A DNA stretch of 64,000 nt from Muriiphilus sp048268845 (GCA_048268845.1 JBLWUQ010000016.1:5266-69265); one strand, 5' to 3'. Positions 35,419-45,273 are shown, counted from the stretch's first letter. Numbers and translations are program-made. Notes: a model not told the origin generated them from the letters alone.

Positions 35419-36324
35419 TCACTTCCTCGACGGATCGTCCGGGTGCGGCTCCACCCCGACCGGGTCCTTGTGGATGATCACGTCGGTATTGGGAAAGGCA
35501 TGCAGGATCGCCCGGCGCAGCGCCGCACCCGTCGCGTGGGCTTCGTTCAGGGTCTGGTCGCCGTCAAGCTCGATATGCAGGTTCACGAAGGTGATCGAGC
35601 CTGCGGTGCGGGTCTTGAGGTCGTGATGGCCGCGCACGCCGGGCCAGTCGGCGGCGATCTTCCCGATCCCGGCCACAAGCTCCGGGTCGGCGGTGCGGTC
35701 CATCAGCGCGTCCCAGGAGCGTTTGAAGATCCGGGCCGCGCCGAAGGCCAGCATCACGGCGGCGGCAAGCGCCACGATGCTGTCGATCTGGCCCAGCCCC
35801 AGGGCCGCCGAGGCCCAGAGCGACACGATCGCCCCCACCGCCGGGATCAGGTCGGTGAGGTAATGCAGGCTGTCGGCCATCACCACCTTGGACCCGGTGC
35901 GCCGCGCCACCCGGCGTTGCCAGACCACCAGCGCGCCGGTCAGCGCGATGGCGGCCACCATCACCACGACGCCGCGCCCGTGGTTGGCGATGGCGACCGG
36001 GTCGTCGGACGTCAGCCGCGCGAACGCCGCCCAGCCGATCACGCCCGCCGAGATCAGGATGAACACCGACTGGCCAAGCGCGGCGAGGTCTTCGGCCGAG
36101 GAATGGCCGAAGGCGTGGTCCTCGTCCGCCGGCCGCGCGGCATAGACGATCGCGGCCAGCCCGCCCAGCGACATCATCAGGTCCATCGCGGAATCGGCCA
36201 GGCTCGCCGCCACCGACAGCGCGCCGGTTTCGCCCAGCGCCCAGAGCTTCAGCCCGACCAGCACCAGTGCGACGCTGACCGAGGCCAGCCCGGCGGAGAG
36301 ATTGAGGTGTTTGTCCTGGGCCAT
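35419..36324 (-). CDS. Cation diffusion facilitator (FieF/ZitB-like metal efflux)
   Basis: A 301-residue inner-membrane antiporter exporting Zn/Fe/Cd-type divalent metals. Six helices; the transport site appears as D-x3-D in LADSAMDLM (helix 2) and H-x3-D in LHYLTDLIP (helix 5), the Asp/Asp/His/Asp set of FieF. A C-terminal cytoplasmic domain (VRGHHDLKTRTAG, INLHIELDG-type) follows. The ATG lies at MAQDKHLNLS. Confidence 0.92.
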   Translation of the reverse strand: MAQDKHLNLSAGLASVSVALVLVGLKLWALGETGALSVAASLADSAMDLMMSLGGLAAIVYAARPADEDHAFGHSSAEDLAALGQSVFILISAGVIGWAAFARLTSDDPVAIANHGRGVVVMVAAIALTGALVVWQRRVARRTGSKVVMADSLHYLTDLIPAVGAIVSLWASAALGLGQIDSIVALAAAVMLAFGAARIFKRSWDALMDRTADPELVAGIGKIAADWPGVRGHHDLKTRTAGSITFVNLHIELDGDQTLNEAHATGAALRRAILHAFPNTDVIIHKDPVGVEPHPDDPSRK

Positions 36325-36404
36325 TGCGCCTCGCCTTCATCGTGTCATCAACGCTCACGCCACGCCGTGTCGGCCCGCGTGATGCAGCCCGTCAGCGCAG
36401 CGCC

Positions 36405-37568
36405 CTAGGCCCAGTCGCCGGAGAAGCCGCGCGGCACGTGCAGGATGTCGCGCGTGACGCTGTTGATGTCGCGGTGGCCGCAGAACGCCATCGACAGGTC
36501 AAGCTCGCGATGGATCACCTCGAGCGCGCGGGTGACGCCGGCCTCGCCCATCGCGCCGAGGCCGTAGATGTAGGCGCGCCCGATGAAGGTGCCTTTCGCC
36601 CCCATCGCGATGGCCTTGAGCACGTCCTGGCCCGAGCGGATGCCGCTGTCGAGATGCACCTCGACCTTGTCGCCGACGGCCTCGAGGATCGGCTCGAGTG
36701 CCCGGATCGAACTTATCGCGCCGTCAAGCTGGCGGCCGCCGTGGTTGGACACGATGATCGCGTCGGCACCGATCTTCGCGGCCATGCGCGCGTCTTCGGG
36801 GTCGAGCACGCCCTTGAGGATCAGCTTGCCGCCCCACATGTCGCGGATCTGCTCGATCTGTTTCCAGTCGAGCTTGGGGTCGAACTGCTCGGCGGTCCAG
36901 GCCATCAGGTCGGAGGGGTCGCTGACCCCCTTGGCATGGCCGACGATATTGCCGAACTGGCGCCGCCTGGTGCCCAGCATCCCCAGACCCCAGCGCCACT
37001 TGGTCGAGAGGTTGATCATGTTGGCCAGCGTCGGCTTGGGTGGGGCCGACAGGCCGTTCTTGATGTCCTTGTGCCGCTGCCCGAGGATCTGCAGGTCGAG
37101 CGTCACCACCAGTGCCGACACGCCCGCATCCTTGGCGCGCTGGATGATGCGGGCCAGGAAATCGGCGTCGCGCATCACGTAGAGCTGGAACCAGAACGGC
37201 TTGGTGGTGTGTTCGGCCACATCCTCGATGGAACAGATCGACATCGTGGTGAGGGTGAAGGGCACGCCGAATTTCTCGGCGGCGCGGGCTGCCTTGATCT
37301 CGCCGTCGGCGTGCTGCATCCCGGTCATCCCGACCGGCGCCAGCGCCACCGGCATCGCCACGTCCTCGCCGATCATCGTCGTCCTGGTCGTGCGGTTCGT
37401 CATGTCCACCGCGACGCGCTGGCGCAGGCGGATCTGGTCGAAATCGGATGAGTTCTCGCGGAAGGTCTGTTCCGTCCAGCTGCCGCTTTCGCAGTAGTCG
37501 TAGAACATCCTGGGCACGCGGCGGCGATAGATGCGGTGAAGGTCGTCGATATTGGTGATCACGGGCAT
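36405..37568 (-). CDS. FMN-dependent alpha-hydroxy acid dehydrogenase (L-lactate dehydrogenase type)
   Basis: A 387-residue TIM-barrel flavoenzyme oxidising L-2-hydroxy acids, most likely L-lactate. Motifs: VALAPVGMTGMQHADGE, FQLYVMRD, the catalytic His in IIVSNHGGRQLDG and the phosphate site HLDSGIRSGQDVLKA. Length and sequence fit LldD. ATG at 37568 follows AGGGAGAG 5 bases upstream, better than the longer in-frame start. It stands alone on the minus strand. Confidence 0.92.
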   Translation of the reverse strand: MPVITNIDDLHRIYRRRVPRMFYDYCESGSWTEQTFRENSSDFDQIRLRQRVAVDMTNRTTRTTMIGEDVAMPVALAPVGMTGMQHADGEIKAARAAEKFGVPFTLTTMSICSIEDVAEHTTKPFWFQLYVMRDADFLARIIQRAKDAGVSALVVTLDLQILGQRHKDIKNGLSAPPKPTLANMINLSTKWRWGLGMLGTRRRQFGNIVGHAKGVSDPSDLMAWTAEQFDPKLDWKQIEQIRDMWGGKLILKGVLDPEDARMAAKIGADAIIVSNHGGRQLDGAISSIRALEPILEAVGDKVEVHLDSGIRSGQDVLKAIAMGAKGTFIGRAYIYGLGAMGEAGVTRALEVIHRELDLSMAFCGHRDINSVTRDILHVPRGFSGDWA

Positions 37569-37675
37569 CGGTCTCTCCCTCTGGCAGATGTTTGCTAGCA
37601 ACGTCGCGCCGGGGTGTCCATAAGCCACGTGTGCCAGCCCTTGCCATCGACCGGGGCGCGGATCATTGATGCGCC

Positions 37676-38448
37676 ATGAGCGTCGTGATGATGGGATTCC
37701 TGGCAAGCCTCGCGGCCGGTCTGATGACCGCGGTCGGTGCGTTGCCGGTGCTGTTCGGGCGCACCATCTCGCGCCGGGCGTCGGACACGCTTCTGGGCTT
37801 TGCCGCCGGGGTGATGATCTCGGCCTCGTATTTCTCGCTTATCATTCCGGGGAACGAGGCGGCCGAGGCGCATTACGGCTCGATCGTCGCGGCGGCCTTC
37901 GTGGCGGCGGGCGGCATCGCGCTGGGCGCCATCGCGGTGGCCGTGATGAACGAGCTTTTGCCGCACGAGCATTTCGTCGAGGGCCGGAAGGAGCCGACCC
38001 CGGTGCGCTGTCGCGGATCTGGCTGTTCGTGATCGCGATCACCATCCACAACTTTCCCGAGGGCATGGCGGTCGGTGTCGGGTTCGGCGGCGGCAATGTC
38101 ACCAACGGGCTGTCGCTGGCCATCGGCATCGGTCTGCAGAACGCGCCCGAGGGGCTGGCGGTGGCGGTGGCGCTGCGCGGGCTGGGCTATACCAAGGGGC
38201 GCAGTTTCCTCATCGCGATGCTGACCGGGTTGATCGAGCCGGTCGGCGGGCTGATCGGGGCGGCGGCGGTGACGCTGGCCGAGGTCATGCTGCCATGGGG
38301 GCTGGCATTCGCGGCGGGTGCGATGCTCTATATCATCTCGCACGAGATCATCCCCGAAACCCACCGCCACGGCCATCAGAGCCGGGCGACGGCGGGGCTG
38401 ATCTTCGGGTTGATCCTGATGATGCTGCTCGACGTCACACTGGGATAA
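37676..38448 (+). pseudogene. ZIP family metal transporter with an apparent one-base deletion
   Basis: The first frame (MSVVMMGFLASLAAGLMTAV ... ELLPHEHFVEGRK) stops at 38032, while the second half (IWLFVIAITIHNFPEGMAVG ... GLQNAPEGLAVAVALRG ... LDVTLG) continues in another frame to 38448. HNFPEG and QNAPEG are the paired metal-binding motifs of ZIP helices 4 and 5, so the gene was a ZupT-like transporter of about 257 residues. The junction is AAGGAG at 37988-37993; one extra G there would join both halves (RKGADPGALSRIW). It may be a true mutation or a base-calling error. Confidence 0.85.
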
Positions 38449-38496
38449 CGCGTCAAAACGCTTGGCGGGGCAGGGTGTCTCTGCCAGTCTCGGGCC

Positions 38497-38865
38497 ATGA
38501 CACAGCGGGTTTTCCGGATCGGCCTGACCTTGTGGGCGCTGGCTTTTGCCGCGTCGTTCATCCTGACCGGCATGACCGACCCGACCGGCGACGGCTTCAC
38601 CCGCGGGCTGAACCGGGTGACGACATTTCTGGGCTGGCAGGTCGCGGCGGGGCTGATCGGGATCGGGATCGTGCTCTGGGTGGTGGGCAACGGCTTTGCC
38701 AAGGGGACATGGTCGCGCCGGCTGAGCCGCGCGCCGGCAGCGTTCTTCGGGCTTCTGGTGGCGGCGATTGTCGGGCTGATCCTCTACTCCAACCTGACCA
38801 AACCGCCGCCGCTCAACGCGCCGCCCGCCACGCCGCCGACCGCACCGGCAGAACCGGCACAATGA
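38497..38865 (+). CDS. Small membrane protein, 122 residues, unknown function
   Basis: Three predicted membrane helices (about 7-25, 43-65, 84-102) and a Pro/Ala-rich tail ending in PTAPAEPAQ. I do not recognise a family. The stop overlaps the start of the MaoC-like gene (ATGA), so the two are coupled. Confidence 0.75.
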   Translation: MTQRVFRIGLTLWALAFAASFILTGMTDPTGDGFTRGLNRVTTFLGWQVAAGLIGIGIVLWVVGNGFAKGTWSRRLSRAPAAFFGLLVAAIVGLILYSNLTKPPPLNAPPATPPTAPAEPAQ

Positions 38866-39314
38866 CCGGGCAACGCTATTTCGAGGACTTGCCGGTGGGG
38901 TTCCGGTTCGCGACCGGCGAGGCCGAGGTGGACCGCGCTTCGGTGCTTGAGTTCGCGCGGGAATGGGACGCGCAGCCGTTCCACCTTGACGAAGCGGCGG
39001 CGCAGGCATCGCATTTCGGCGGGCTGATCGCCTCGGGCTGGCAGACGCTGCTGATCGCCTTCAACCTGTCGCTAGGGGCGGGCGTCTGGGACGAGGCGTC
39101 GATGGGTGCTTCGGGCATGGACGAGGTGCGCTGGCTGAGGCCGGTCTTTCCCGGCGACCGTCTGCATGTCGAGGCCGAGGTGGTGGCGGCAGAGCGTTCG
39201 GCCTCGCGCCCTGACATGGGCCGGGTGCGCATCCGGCATGAGGTGGTGAACCAGTCGGGCGAGACCGTGGCGAGCTATATCGGCAACCACCTGATCGCGG
39301 TGCGGCGCGTCTGA
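38862..39314 (+). CDS. MaoC-like dehydratase (hot-dog fold)
   Basis: A 150-residue R-specific enoyl-CoA hydratase-type protein. The hydratase 2 motif is seen in EWDAQPFHLDEAAAQ and FGGLIASGWQT, with the catalytic Asp-x4-His pair (D...H in DAQPFH). Substrate unknown; these enzymes serve fatty acid or branched-acid metabolism. Converges with trpA, 5 bases between stops. Confidence 0.9.
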   Translation: MTGQRYFEDLPVGFRFATGEAEVDRASVLEFAREWDAQPFHLDEAAAQASHFGGLIASGWQTLLIAFNLSLGAGVWDEASMGASGMDEVRWLRPVFPGDRLHVEAEVVAAERSASRPDMGRVRIRHEVVNQSGETVASYIGNHLIAVRRV

Positions 39315-39318
39315 CCCG

Positions 39319-40110
39319 TCAGGCGCGGTGCGCGCCCTCGGCCAGCCCGCGCACGAAGTCGAGCACCTCGGCCACCGGCTTGCCCTTGCCCATCATGTCG
39401 ACGATGGCCGACCCGACCACGGCGCCGTCCGCCACCCGCGCGATGGCCTCGGCGGTCTCGGGGGTGCGGATGCCGAAGCCGACGATGACCGGAAGGTCGG
39501 TCTTGGCCTTGATCCGCGCGACCTCGGGGGCAACGTCGCCTGCCTCGGCGGCCGCAGCCCCGGTAATGCCGGTGATCGAGACGTAATAGACAAAGCCCGA
39601 GGTGTTGGTCAGCACCTTGGGCAGCCGCTTGTCGTCGGTGGTGGGCGTGGCGAGACGGATGAAGTTCAGCCCGGCCTTCTGCGCCGGGATGCACAATTCG
39701 TCGTCTTCCTCGGGCGGCAGGTCGACCACGATCAGCCCGTCGATCCCGGCGGCCCTGGCGTCGGTCAGGAACTTGTCCACGCCGCGATTGTAGATCGGGT
39801 TGTAGTAGCCCATCAGCACGATCGGCGTGGTGTCGTCGCCCTCGCGAAACGCCGCCGCCATGTCGAGGGTCTTTTGCAGCGTCTGCCCCGCCGCCAGCGC
39901 ACGCTGACCGGCAAGCTGGATGGTCGGGCCGTCCGCCATCGGGTCGGTGAAGGGCAGACCAAGCTCGATCACGTCGACACCGGCGGCGGGCAGGCCCTTG
40001 ACCAGTTCAAGCGAGGTTGCGTAATCCGGATCGCCCGCCATGACATAGGCGACGAAGGCTTTCTTTCCCTCGGCGCGCAGCGCGGCGAATTTGGCGTCGA
40101 TGCGAGTCAT
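39319..40110 (-). CDS. trpA: Tryptophan synthase alpha chain
   Basis: A 263-residue TIM barrel that cleaves indole-3-glycerol phosphate. The catalytic Glu and Asp lie in VIELGLPFTDPMADGPTIQ, the loop and phosphate sites in VVGFGIRTPETAEAIA. ATG at 40110 has GAGGGG upstream. trpB and other trp genes are not in the window, so trpA is transcribed apart from them here. Confidence 0.96.
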   Translation of the reverse strand: MTRIDAKFAALRAEGKKAFVAYVMAGDPDYATSLELVKGLPAAGVDVIELGLPFTDPMADGPTIQLAGQRALAAGQTLQKTLDMAAAFREGDDTTPIVLMGYYNPIYNRGVDKFLTDARAAGIDGLIVVDLPPEEDDELCIPAQKAGLNFIRLATPTTDDKRLPKVLTNTSGFVYYVSITGITGAAAAEAGDVAPEVARIKAKTDLPVIVGFGIRTPETAEAIARVADGAVVGSAIVDMMGKGKPVAEVLDFVRGLAEGAHRA

Positions 40111-40173
40111 CCCGGTCCCCTCTTTGCTTAGTCCCGCGCGGGTTTGCGACATGGGGCGGGGAAAATCAATGGC

Positions 40174-40590
40174 TCAGGCGTCCTTGCCGTCGCTCATCAC
40201 CATCCAGCGGATTCCGAACCGGTCGGTGAAGGCGCTGAACAGCGACGCGAAGAACGCAGGCTCAAGCGGCTGGCGCACCTCGCCGCCCTCGGACAGGGCG
40301 TCATAGACCCGGCGGGTCTCGGCGTCGTCCGGCAGCGTCACGCTGACGTTGCAACCATCCATCCTTGGGGTGTCGCCGGAGGGATCGTCGCTGGCGTAGA
40401 TCCAGCCTTGGCCGACCTGCAACGCCGCGTGCATGACCATGTCGGCGGGCAGGCCGGGCATCTCGGCGCGGGCCTCGTCGGGCATGTCGGCAAAGCTCAT
40501 GATCTCGGGGGTGGTGGCGAAGACCTTGCCGTAATGGGTCATCGCCTCGCGGCAGGTGTCCTTGAAGAAAAGGTAGATGATCGGTTGCAT
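40174..40590 (-). CDS. VOC family protein (PhnB-like glyoxalase fold)
   Basis: A 138-residue protein with the paired beta-alpha-beta-beta-beta fold of the VOC superfamily: MQPIIYLFFKDTCREAMTHY at the start and AFTDRFGIRWMVMSD at the end, the latter typical of PhnB-like proteins. No clear full set of metal ligands, so it may be a binding protein. The function is unknown. Confidence 0.85.
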   Translation of the reverse strand: MQPIIYLFFKDTCREAMTHYGKVFATTPEIMSFADMPDEARAEMPGLPADMVMHAALQVGQGWIYASDDPSGDTPRMDGCNVSVTLPDDAETRRVYDALSEGGEVRQPLEPAFFASLFSAFTDRFGIRWMVMSDGKDA

Positions 40591-40681
40591 GGCGTTTCTC
40601 CTGTTGCGGGCCAAACCTACCACGCTTGCGCGCCACCGCCCAACCCCATAGAAGGCGCCGGAACCGGATCAGGAGGTCAGG

Positions 40682-41779
40682 ATGGGTTTCAAGGTCGGGA
40701 TCGTCGGAATGCCGAACGTCGGCAAGTCGACGCTGTTCAACGCGCTGACGCGCACCGCCGCGGCGCAGGCGGCGAACTTTCCGTTCTGCACCATCGAGCC
40801 CAACGTGGGCGAGGTGGCGATGCCCGATCCGCGGCTGGAAAAGCTGGCGGCGATTGCCGGGTCCAAGGAAATCATCCCGACGCGGATGACCTTTGTCGAT
40901 ATCGCCGGTCTGGTGAAGGGCGCCTCCAAGGGCGAGGGGCTGGGCAACCAGTTCCTGGCCAATATCCGCGAGGTCGACGCCATTGCGCACGTCCTGCGCT
41001 GTTTCGAGGATGACGACGTCACCCATGTCGAGGGCCGGGTCGATCCGGTGGCCGATGCCGAGACGATCGAGACCGAGTTGATGATCGCCGACCTGGAGTC
41101 GGTGGAACGCCGGTTGCAGAACATCGTGCGCAAGGTGCGCGGCGGCGACAAGGAGGCGGTGCAGCAGGAGCGGCTGTTGAAACAGGCGATGGCGGCGCTC
41201 GAAGCTGGACGACCGGCGCGTTCGGTCGAGGTGGCCGACGACGACAAGAAGGCGTGGCGGGCGCTGCAATTGCTGACCTCGAAAAAGGTGCTGTTCGTCT
41301 GCAACGTCAGCGAGGACGACGCCGCCACCGGCAACGAGCATTCGCGCGCGGTCGAGAAGATGGCGGCGGAGCAGGGCGCGGGCGTGGTGACGATCTCGGC
41401 GCGGATCGAGGAAGAAATCAGCCAGCTCGAGCCGGACGAACAGGCGGTGTTCCTCGAGGAGCTGGGGCTGAAGGAGGCCGGGCTCGACCGGATGATCAAG
41501 GCGGGCTACGAGCTGTTGCATCTCGAGACCTATTTCACCGTCGGCCCCAAGGAGGCGCGCGCCTGGACGATTCGCAAGGGCACGCTGGCACCCGCCGCCG
41601 CGGGCGTGATCCACGGCGATTTCGAACGCGGCTTCATCCGCGCCGAGACCATCGCCTATGACGATTTCGTCAGCCTGGGCGGCGAACAGGCGGCCAAGGA
41701 GGCGGGCAAGATGCGCGCCGAGGGCAAGACCTATGTGGTCAAGGACGGCGACGTGCTGCACTTCCTGTTCAACGCCTGA
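40682..41779 (+). CDS. ychF: Redox-regulated ATPase YchF (Obg-like)
   Basis: A 365-residue P-loop protein that binds ATP rather than GTP and associates with ribosomes. Walker A GMPNVGKSTLFNALT, NFPFCTIEPNVG, the altered G4 motif NVSE in VCNVSEDD and a C-terminal TGS domain ending in YVVKDGDVLHFLFN are all present. Strong ribosome site AGGAGG upstream. Confidence 0.97.
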   Translation: MGFKVGIVGMPNVGKSTLFNALTRTAAAQAANFPFCTIEPNVGEVAMPDPRLEKLAAIAGSKEIIPTRMTFVDIAGLVKGASKGEGLGNQFLANIREVDAIAHVLRCFEDDDVTHVEGRVDPVADAETIETELMIADLESVERRLQNIVRKVRGGDKEAVQQERLLKQAMAALEAGRPARSVEVADDDKKAWRALQLLTSKKVLFVCNVSEDDAATGNEHSRAVEKMAAEQGAGVVTISARIEEEISQLEPDEQAVFLEELGLKEAGLDRMIKAGYELLHLETYFTVGPKEARAWTIRKGTLAPAAAGVIHGDFERGFIRAETIAYDDFVSLGGEQAAKEAGKMRAEGKTYVVKDGDVLHFLFNA

Positions 41780-42974
41780 GGGCGGTTGCCGGGCGGGGTC
41801 TGGATTATTGCCCGGCCTGATTCAAGGCTGAAGCCGCCGGCGGTTACCGCGACGGGGGAGGCGAATCTCGGGCGTTCGGGCACACCGCTGACCGGAAACA
41901 GGCGCGCCAGCAGCGACAGGCCGGAGACTCGGCGACCGGGTGAACCGGGTTCAGTCCCTTCGGTTCAGGACGGTTCCCGTAGGGCCGTGCCTGCGTGACA
42001 TCCGCACTAGCCGCGGCGGGGACGCCGGCCTGCTCGCGGACCTCAAAGCCCTCCTCGACGCAGATCGGTCGAAGACCGCAATGCGTTTTCCATCCCAGGG
42101 CTGTCTGAACATGACCAAGGTCTCGTCCTCGGATCCGAGGGTGGAAGCCGGCCGCCGCAGGCCTTGGTACCCAGGCCGGGCCCGACATCCGTTTGACCGA
42201 GCGCGCTTGGGCATGATCCTCTCGAGGCGTCATAGGTGGTTTCGGAGACGGTTCGGATGCAGATACGAGGGATTGACCAGTTGGAGTTTCGCGACCTGGA
42301 CTTCGCGTGTAAGAGGAAAACCCACGCCTATGGAGCGATCACCCGTATCTACTTCTCGGCAGGCGTCACTCAGAACCGCGTGAACGGGATTCCGACCGGG
42401 AAATCATACGAAGCTACCTAAGTTGGCGTCCGAACCGGCAAAGGCGTTGGCGCCGCAACGTGCGGGGCGCTTGCTGGCTGGCCAAGAGGAAACCAATCAA
42501 GGGCAACAAGAAAACCATCCTGGCCCCGGATTTCCACTGTAAGGCGGCAGGTGTAGCGTGACCAGCAGCCGGCACACCGCTTCCGGCCGATCTGCAGGCG
42601 GCCGTAGGCGTGCTGGCGGGTTTTGCCTTTTAGAACTCATCCGGGAGCAGCGGTTGGCCACATTTCCCGCATTTCGCCGAAGCGCGGGTTGCCCGTGGCG
42701 GAGTCCTGAAACCACCTGGCCACGGAAATAGTCTTGTGGCCCGCGTCACAGAGCCAAGCCGGTGCTTCGCCTGCACTCGGGCGGATGATGTCTGGGGAGG
42801 TCATGAAGTAGCGAAAAAACATGGGTCTGGCCATCCCGCGGCGTTTGGTGCGCCCAGCCCGGCCCAAGCTGTTTGGCCATGACAGTGCTGTGCGCCGCGC
42901 GGCACCCCGGCGATTGACCGCTGCGGCGGAAAAGGCCACGTTCACGACCTGTCTTACTGATCGGGGTTTCTGCA
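41780..42974. other. 1.2-kb region without a recognisable gene
   Basis: ORFs on both strands are short, overlap each other and do not resemble proteins I know. On the minus strand around 42640-42690 a frame reads KCGKCGQPLLPDEF before a stop, a CxxC pattern that could be the end of a decayed zinc-binding protein. The region marks the edge between housekeeping genes and the ANL/transport cluster and may be a scar of gene loss. Confidence 0.5.
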
Positions 42975-44462
42975 ATGGCCACAACACCTGTTCTCAACGT
43001 CGGTCTGAGCTATCTCCATGCCGTCGCATCGGCGCCCATGACGCCGGCGGTGGTCGGGGGCGAGACATCTGTCAGCCATGGCCAGTTGGCCGAGGCCAGT
43101 CTTGCGTTGGCGCTGGGCCTCAAGGAGCGGGGGATGGGGCAGGGATCAACCTTGGCCGTGCGCACCGACGATCCGGCCGTCGCATTGACATCTCTGCTGG
43201 CGACTGCGATGCTCGGCGCCCGCTGGGTCTTTGCGCACGGCAACCTGATCGGCAGCAGCCGCCTTGCCATCGACATGGTGTTGGATGACGGCAGTCTGCC
43301 GGGTGACGCGCCGGCGGGGGCGGTGCAGTTGGATGAAAGCTGGTTCGCGCCCAGGAGCGGTCAGGGCGGCCAACTGCCCTTCGAGGGTTTTCGCAACCCC
43401 GAGGACGTCTGGATGATCAGCCAGACATCGGGCACCACCGGCACGCCCAAACTTGTGGGTCTGCCCTATCGCGTCATGACGGCGCGGCTCGAGGCGAACG
43501 CGGCGCGGATGGACTGGCGCGGCGCGCGTCTGGCCAGCCTGTTTCCGGTGTCGGCACCGATCTGGCTTACCTATGCGGTGACGGCGCTGCTGCATGGCGG
43601 GTCGGTGCTCGCGGCCATGCGGCCCGAAAACTGGCCCGCGGTGGAGGCAAGCTATGTCCTCGGCTCGCCCGCGCAGGCGCAAATGGCGCTGTCGGAGATC
43701 GTCCTGCCGCGCAAACTGCCGCTGATCCAACTGGCGGGCGGGCCCGTGTCGGATGCGCTGGTCGGGCATCTGCTGCGGTCGTTTCAGGAGGTCTGGGTCG
43801 GCTACGGGTCGACCGAGGCGTTCAACACCTTCGCCAATGTCAAGACGGCCGCGGCGGACGGGAAGATACTGACACGGACGGTGCTCGCGCCGGATGCGCG
43901 GATCGAGGTGATCGACGAGGCGGGCCGACCGCTCGGCCCGGGACAGGAAGGGCGGGTGCGTGTGACCAATCCCTATCTGGCCCCCGGCTACATAGACGCA
44001 CCGAACGCCACCGCCGACAGCTTTCGTGACGGCTGGTTCCATCCGGGCGATCTGGGACAATGGGATGCGGAAGGGGTGTTTCACATTTCCGGCCGGACCA
44101 ACGAGCAGTTCAATCTGGGCGGCCAGAAGCTGAACGCACCGCTGATGGATTTCGCGCTGATGCGTGTGCCGGGCGTTCGGGACGCGATCTGTTTCATGTT
44201 GCCCGACGTCGAGGACACCGAGGGCCTGCGCGCCTTTTTGAGCATCGCACCCGAAGCCGATGCGACCGAGGTTCTGGCCAATGCCCGGTTGGAACTCATG
44301 AAGCTGGGGGGCCTGTCGGCGGTGCCAAAGCGGTTCCTGTTCGCCGACAGCCTGCCGCGCAATGCCAACGGCAAGGCCGACCGCCGCGCCTGCGTGCGGA
44401 TGCTGGAGGAGGGTCGGGCGCAAAGGCGACCGGGGGCGCCGCGTCCTGCGACCGAAGCCTGA
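42975..44462 (+). CDS. Adenylate-forming enzyme 1 (ANL superfamily acyl/aryl-CoA ligase type)
   Basis: A 495-residue AMP-binding enzyme that should activate a carboxylic acid as acyl-AMP and pass it to CoA or another thiol. Motifs: P-loop SQTSGTTGTPKLVG near 152, WVGYGSTEAFNTF near 273, GWFHPGDLG, hinge ISGRTNEQFNLGG, and the catalytic C-terminal Lys in PRNANGKADRR. The substrate pocket does not reveal the acid. First of three divergent ANL genes within 5 kb. Confidence 0.87.
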   Translation: MATTPVLNVGLSYLHAVASAPMTPAVVGGETSVSHGQLAEASLALALGLKERGMGQGSTLAVRTDDPAVALTSLLATAMLGARWVFAHGNLIGSSRLAIDMVLDDGSLPGDAPAGAVQLDESWFAPRSGQGGQLPFEGFRNPEDVWMISQTSGTTGTPKLVGLPYRVMTARLEANAARMDWRGARLASLFPVSAPIWLTYAVTALLHGGSVLAAMRPENWPAVEASYVLGSPAQAQMALSEIVLPRKLPLIQLAGGPVSDALVGHLLRSFQEVWVGYGSTEAFNTFANVKTAAADGKILTRTVLAPDARIEVIDEAGRPLGPGQEGRVRVTNPYLAPGYIDAPNATADSFRDGWFHPGDLGQWDAEGVFHISGRTNEQFNLGGQKLNAPLMDFALMRVPGVRDAICFMLPDVEDTEGLRAFLSIAPEADATEVLANARLELMKLGGLSAVPKRFLFADSLPRNANGKADRRACVRMLEEGRAQRRPGAPRPATEA

Positions 44463-44486
44463 CGTGGGTGTTGCGGATTCGTCACG

Positions 44487-44516
44487 TTGCTTTGTTAAGA
44501 TGCGCGTTGGTATATG
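44487..44516 (+). promoter_or_regulatory. Candidate promoter of the beta-barrel gene
   Basis: TTGCTT (44487-44492), 18-base spacer, TATATG (44511-44516), about 70 bases before the start codon. It fits a sigma-70 promoter moderately well. Confidence 0.4.
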
Positions 44517-44585
44517 AGTGCTTAATAAGCTGCCATCCAATATGCGATGATGGCGGCCAAATTCTACACAAACGGGGGACCAGGG

Positions 44586-45203
44586 ATGTCCAAGACTGAA
44601 ACGACGGTTCGCGTGATCGGCAGCGGTGCAGCCGCACTTGCTGGAACGGTCGGTATTGCGCAGGCACAGGATTTTGCCGGCTTCTATGGTGGTGTCGGTG
44701 TTTCCATGCCCTCGGGCGAGCAGACGTTGCCATTCGGCCCCACCTATTCCCTCGATGGCAGCGCGGTGGGGTCGGTGTTCGCCGGCTACAACCTGGTTTC
44801 TCAGGGTGGATTGGTTTATGGTGCCGAACTTGCGGTGACGCAGGGTAGCGACTTTGACATGGGCGGCCCCTACGGTGGATTTGGTCAATCGACCAACTAC
44901 ATGGTGGACCTGAAGGGTCGTTTGGGGAAGGTCTTCGGCACGACGCTGGCCTACGGCTCTCTCGGGTATTCGTTTAGCTCTATCATGTGGCCAGGCAGCA
45001 CTGACGCAATGGCCAAGGTTGGCGGCGTCAATTTCGGCGCAGGTTTCGAAGTGCCCATCAGTGCCAATGGCTTCATCGGCGGGGACGTGACCCAGCGTTT
45101 CCTCGGCCCTTGGGGCACCAATGCCTTCGGCGATCCAAGTTCGAACTACGTCGACTCGCTCAACATGACGACAATCTCGGTACGTCTGGGTTTCCGTTTC
45201 TGA
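44586..45203 (+). CDS. Small outer-membrane beta-barrel protein
   Basis: A 205-residue exported protein: signal peptide ending in GTVGIAQAQD, then alternating amphipathic strands (GFYGGVGVSM, SVFAGYNLVS, GLVYGAELAVT, YMVDLKGRLG, FGAGFEVPI) and a terminal strand TTISVRLGFRF with the C-terminal aromatic typical of barrel assembly. Size fits an eight-stranded barrel. Lies between two ANL genes, so it may help a substrate or product cross the outer membrane; this is inference. Confidence 0.83.
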   Translation: MSKTETTVRVIGSGAAALAGTVGIAQAQDFAGFYGGVGVSMPSGEQTLPFGPTYSLDGSAVGSVFAGYNLVSQGGLVYGAELAVTQGSDFDMGGPYGGFGQSTNYMVDLKGRLGKVFGTTLAYGSLGYSFSSIMWPGSTDAMAKVGGVNFGAGFEVPISANGFIGGDVTQRFLGPWGTNAFGDPSSNYVDSLNMTTISVRLGFRF

Positions 45204-45229
45204 TCCGAACTGACTTTCTGGCAAGCAAG

Positions 45230-45258
45230 AGGGCCACGCGGAAACGCGCGGCCCTTTT
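45230..45258. terminator. Rho-independent terminator after the beta-barrel gene
   Basis: AGGGCCACGCG, loop GAAA, CGCGCGGCCCT then TTT: an 11-pair stem with one mismatch and a T tract, between the convergent barrel gene and ANL gene 2. Confidence 0.85.
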
Positions 45259-45273
45259 CCTTTTGCCTCTGCG

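Noticed and set aside
42497..42715. Short minus-strand frame in the empty region, with CxxC pattern in an adjacent frame
   Set aside because: Frames are interrupted by stops and do not align with a known zinc finger; kept only as a note.
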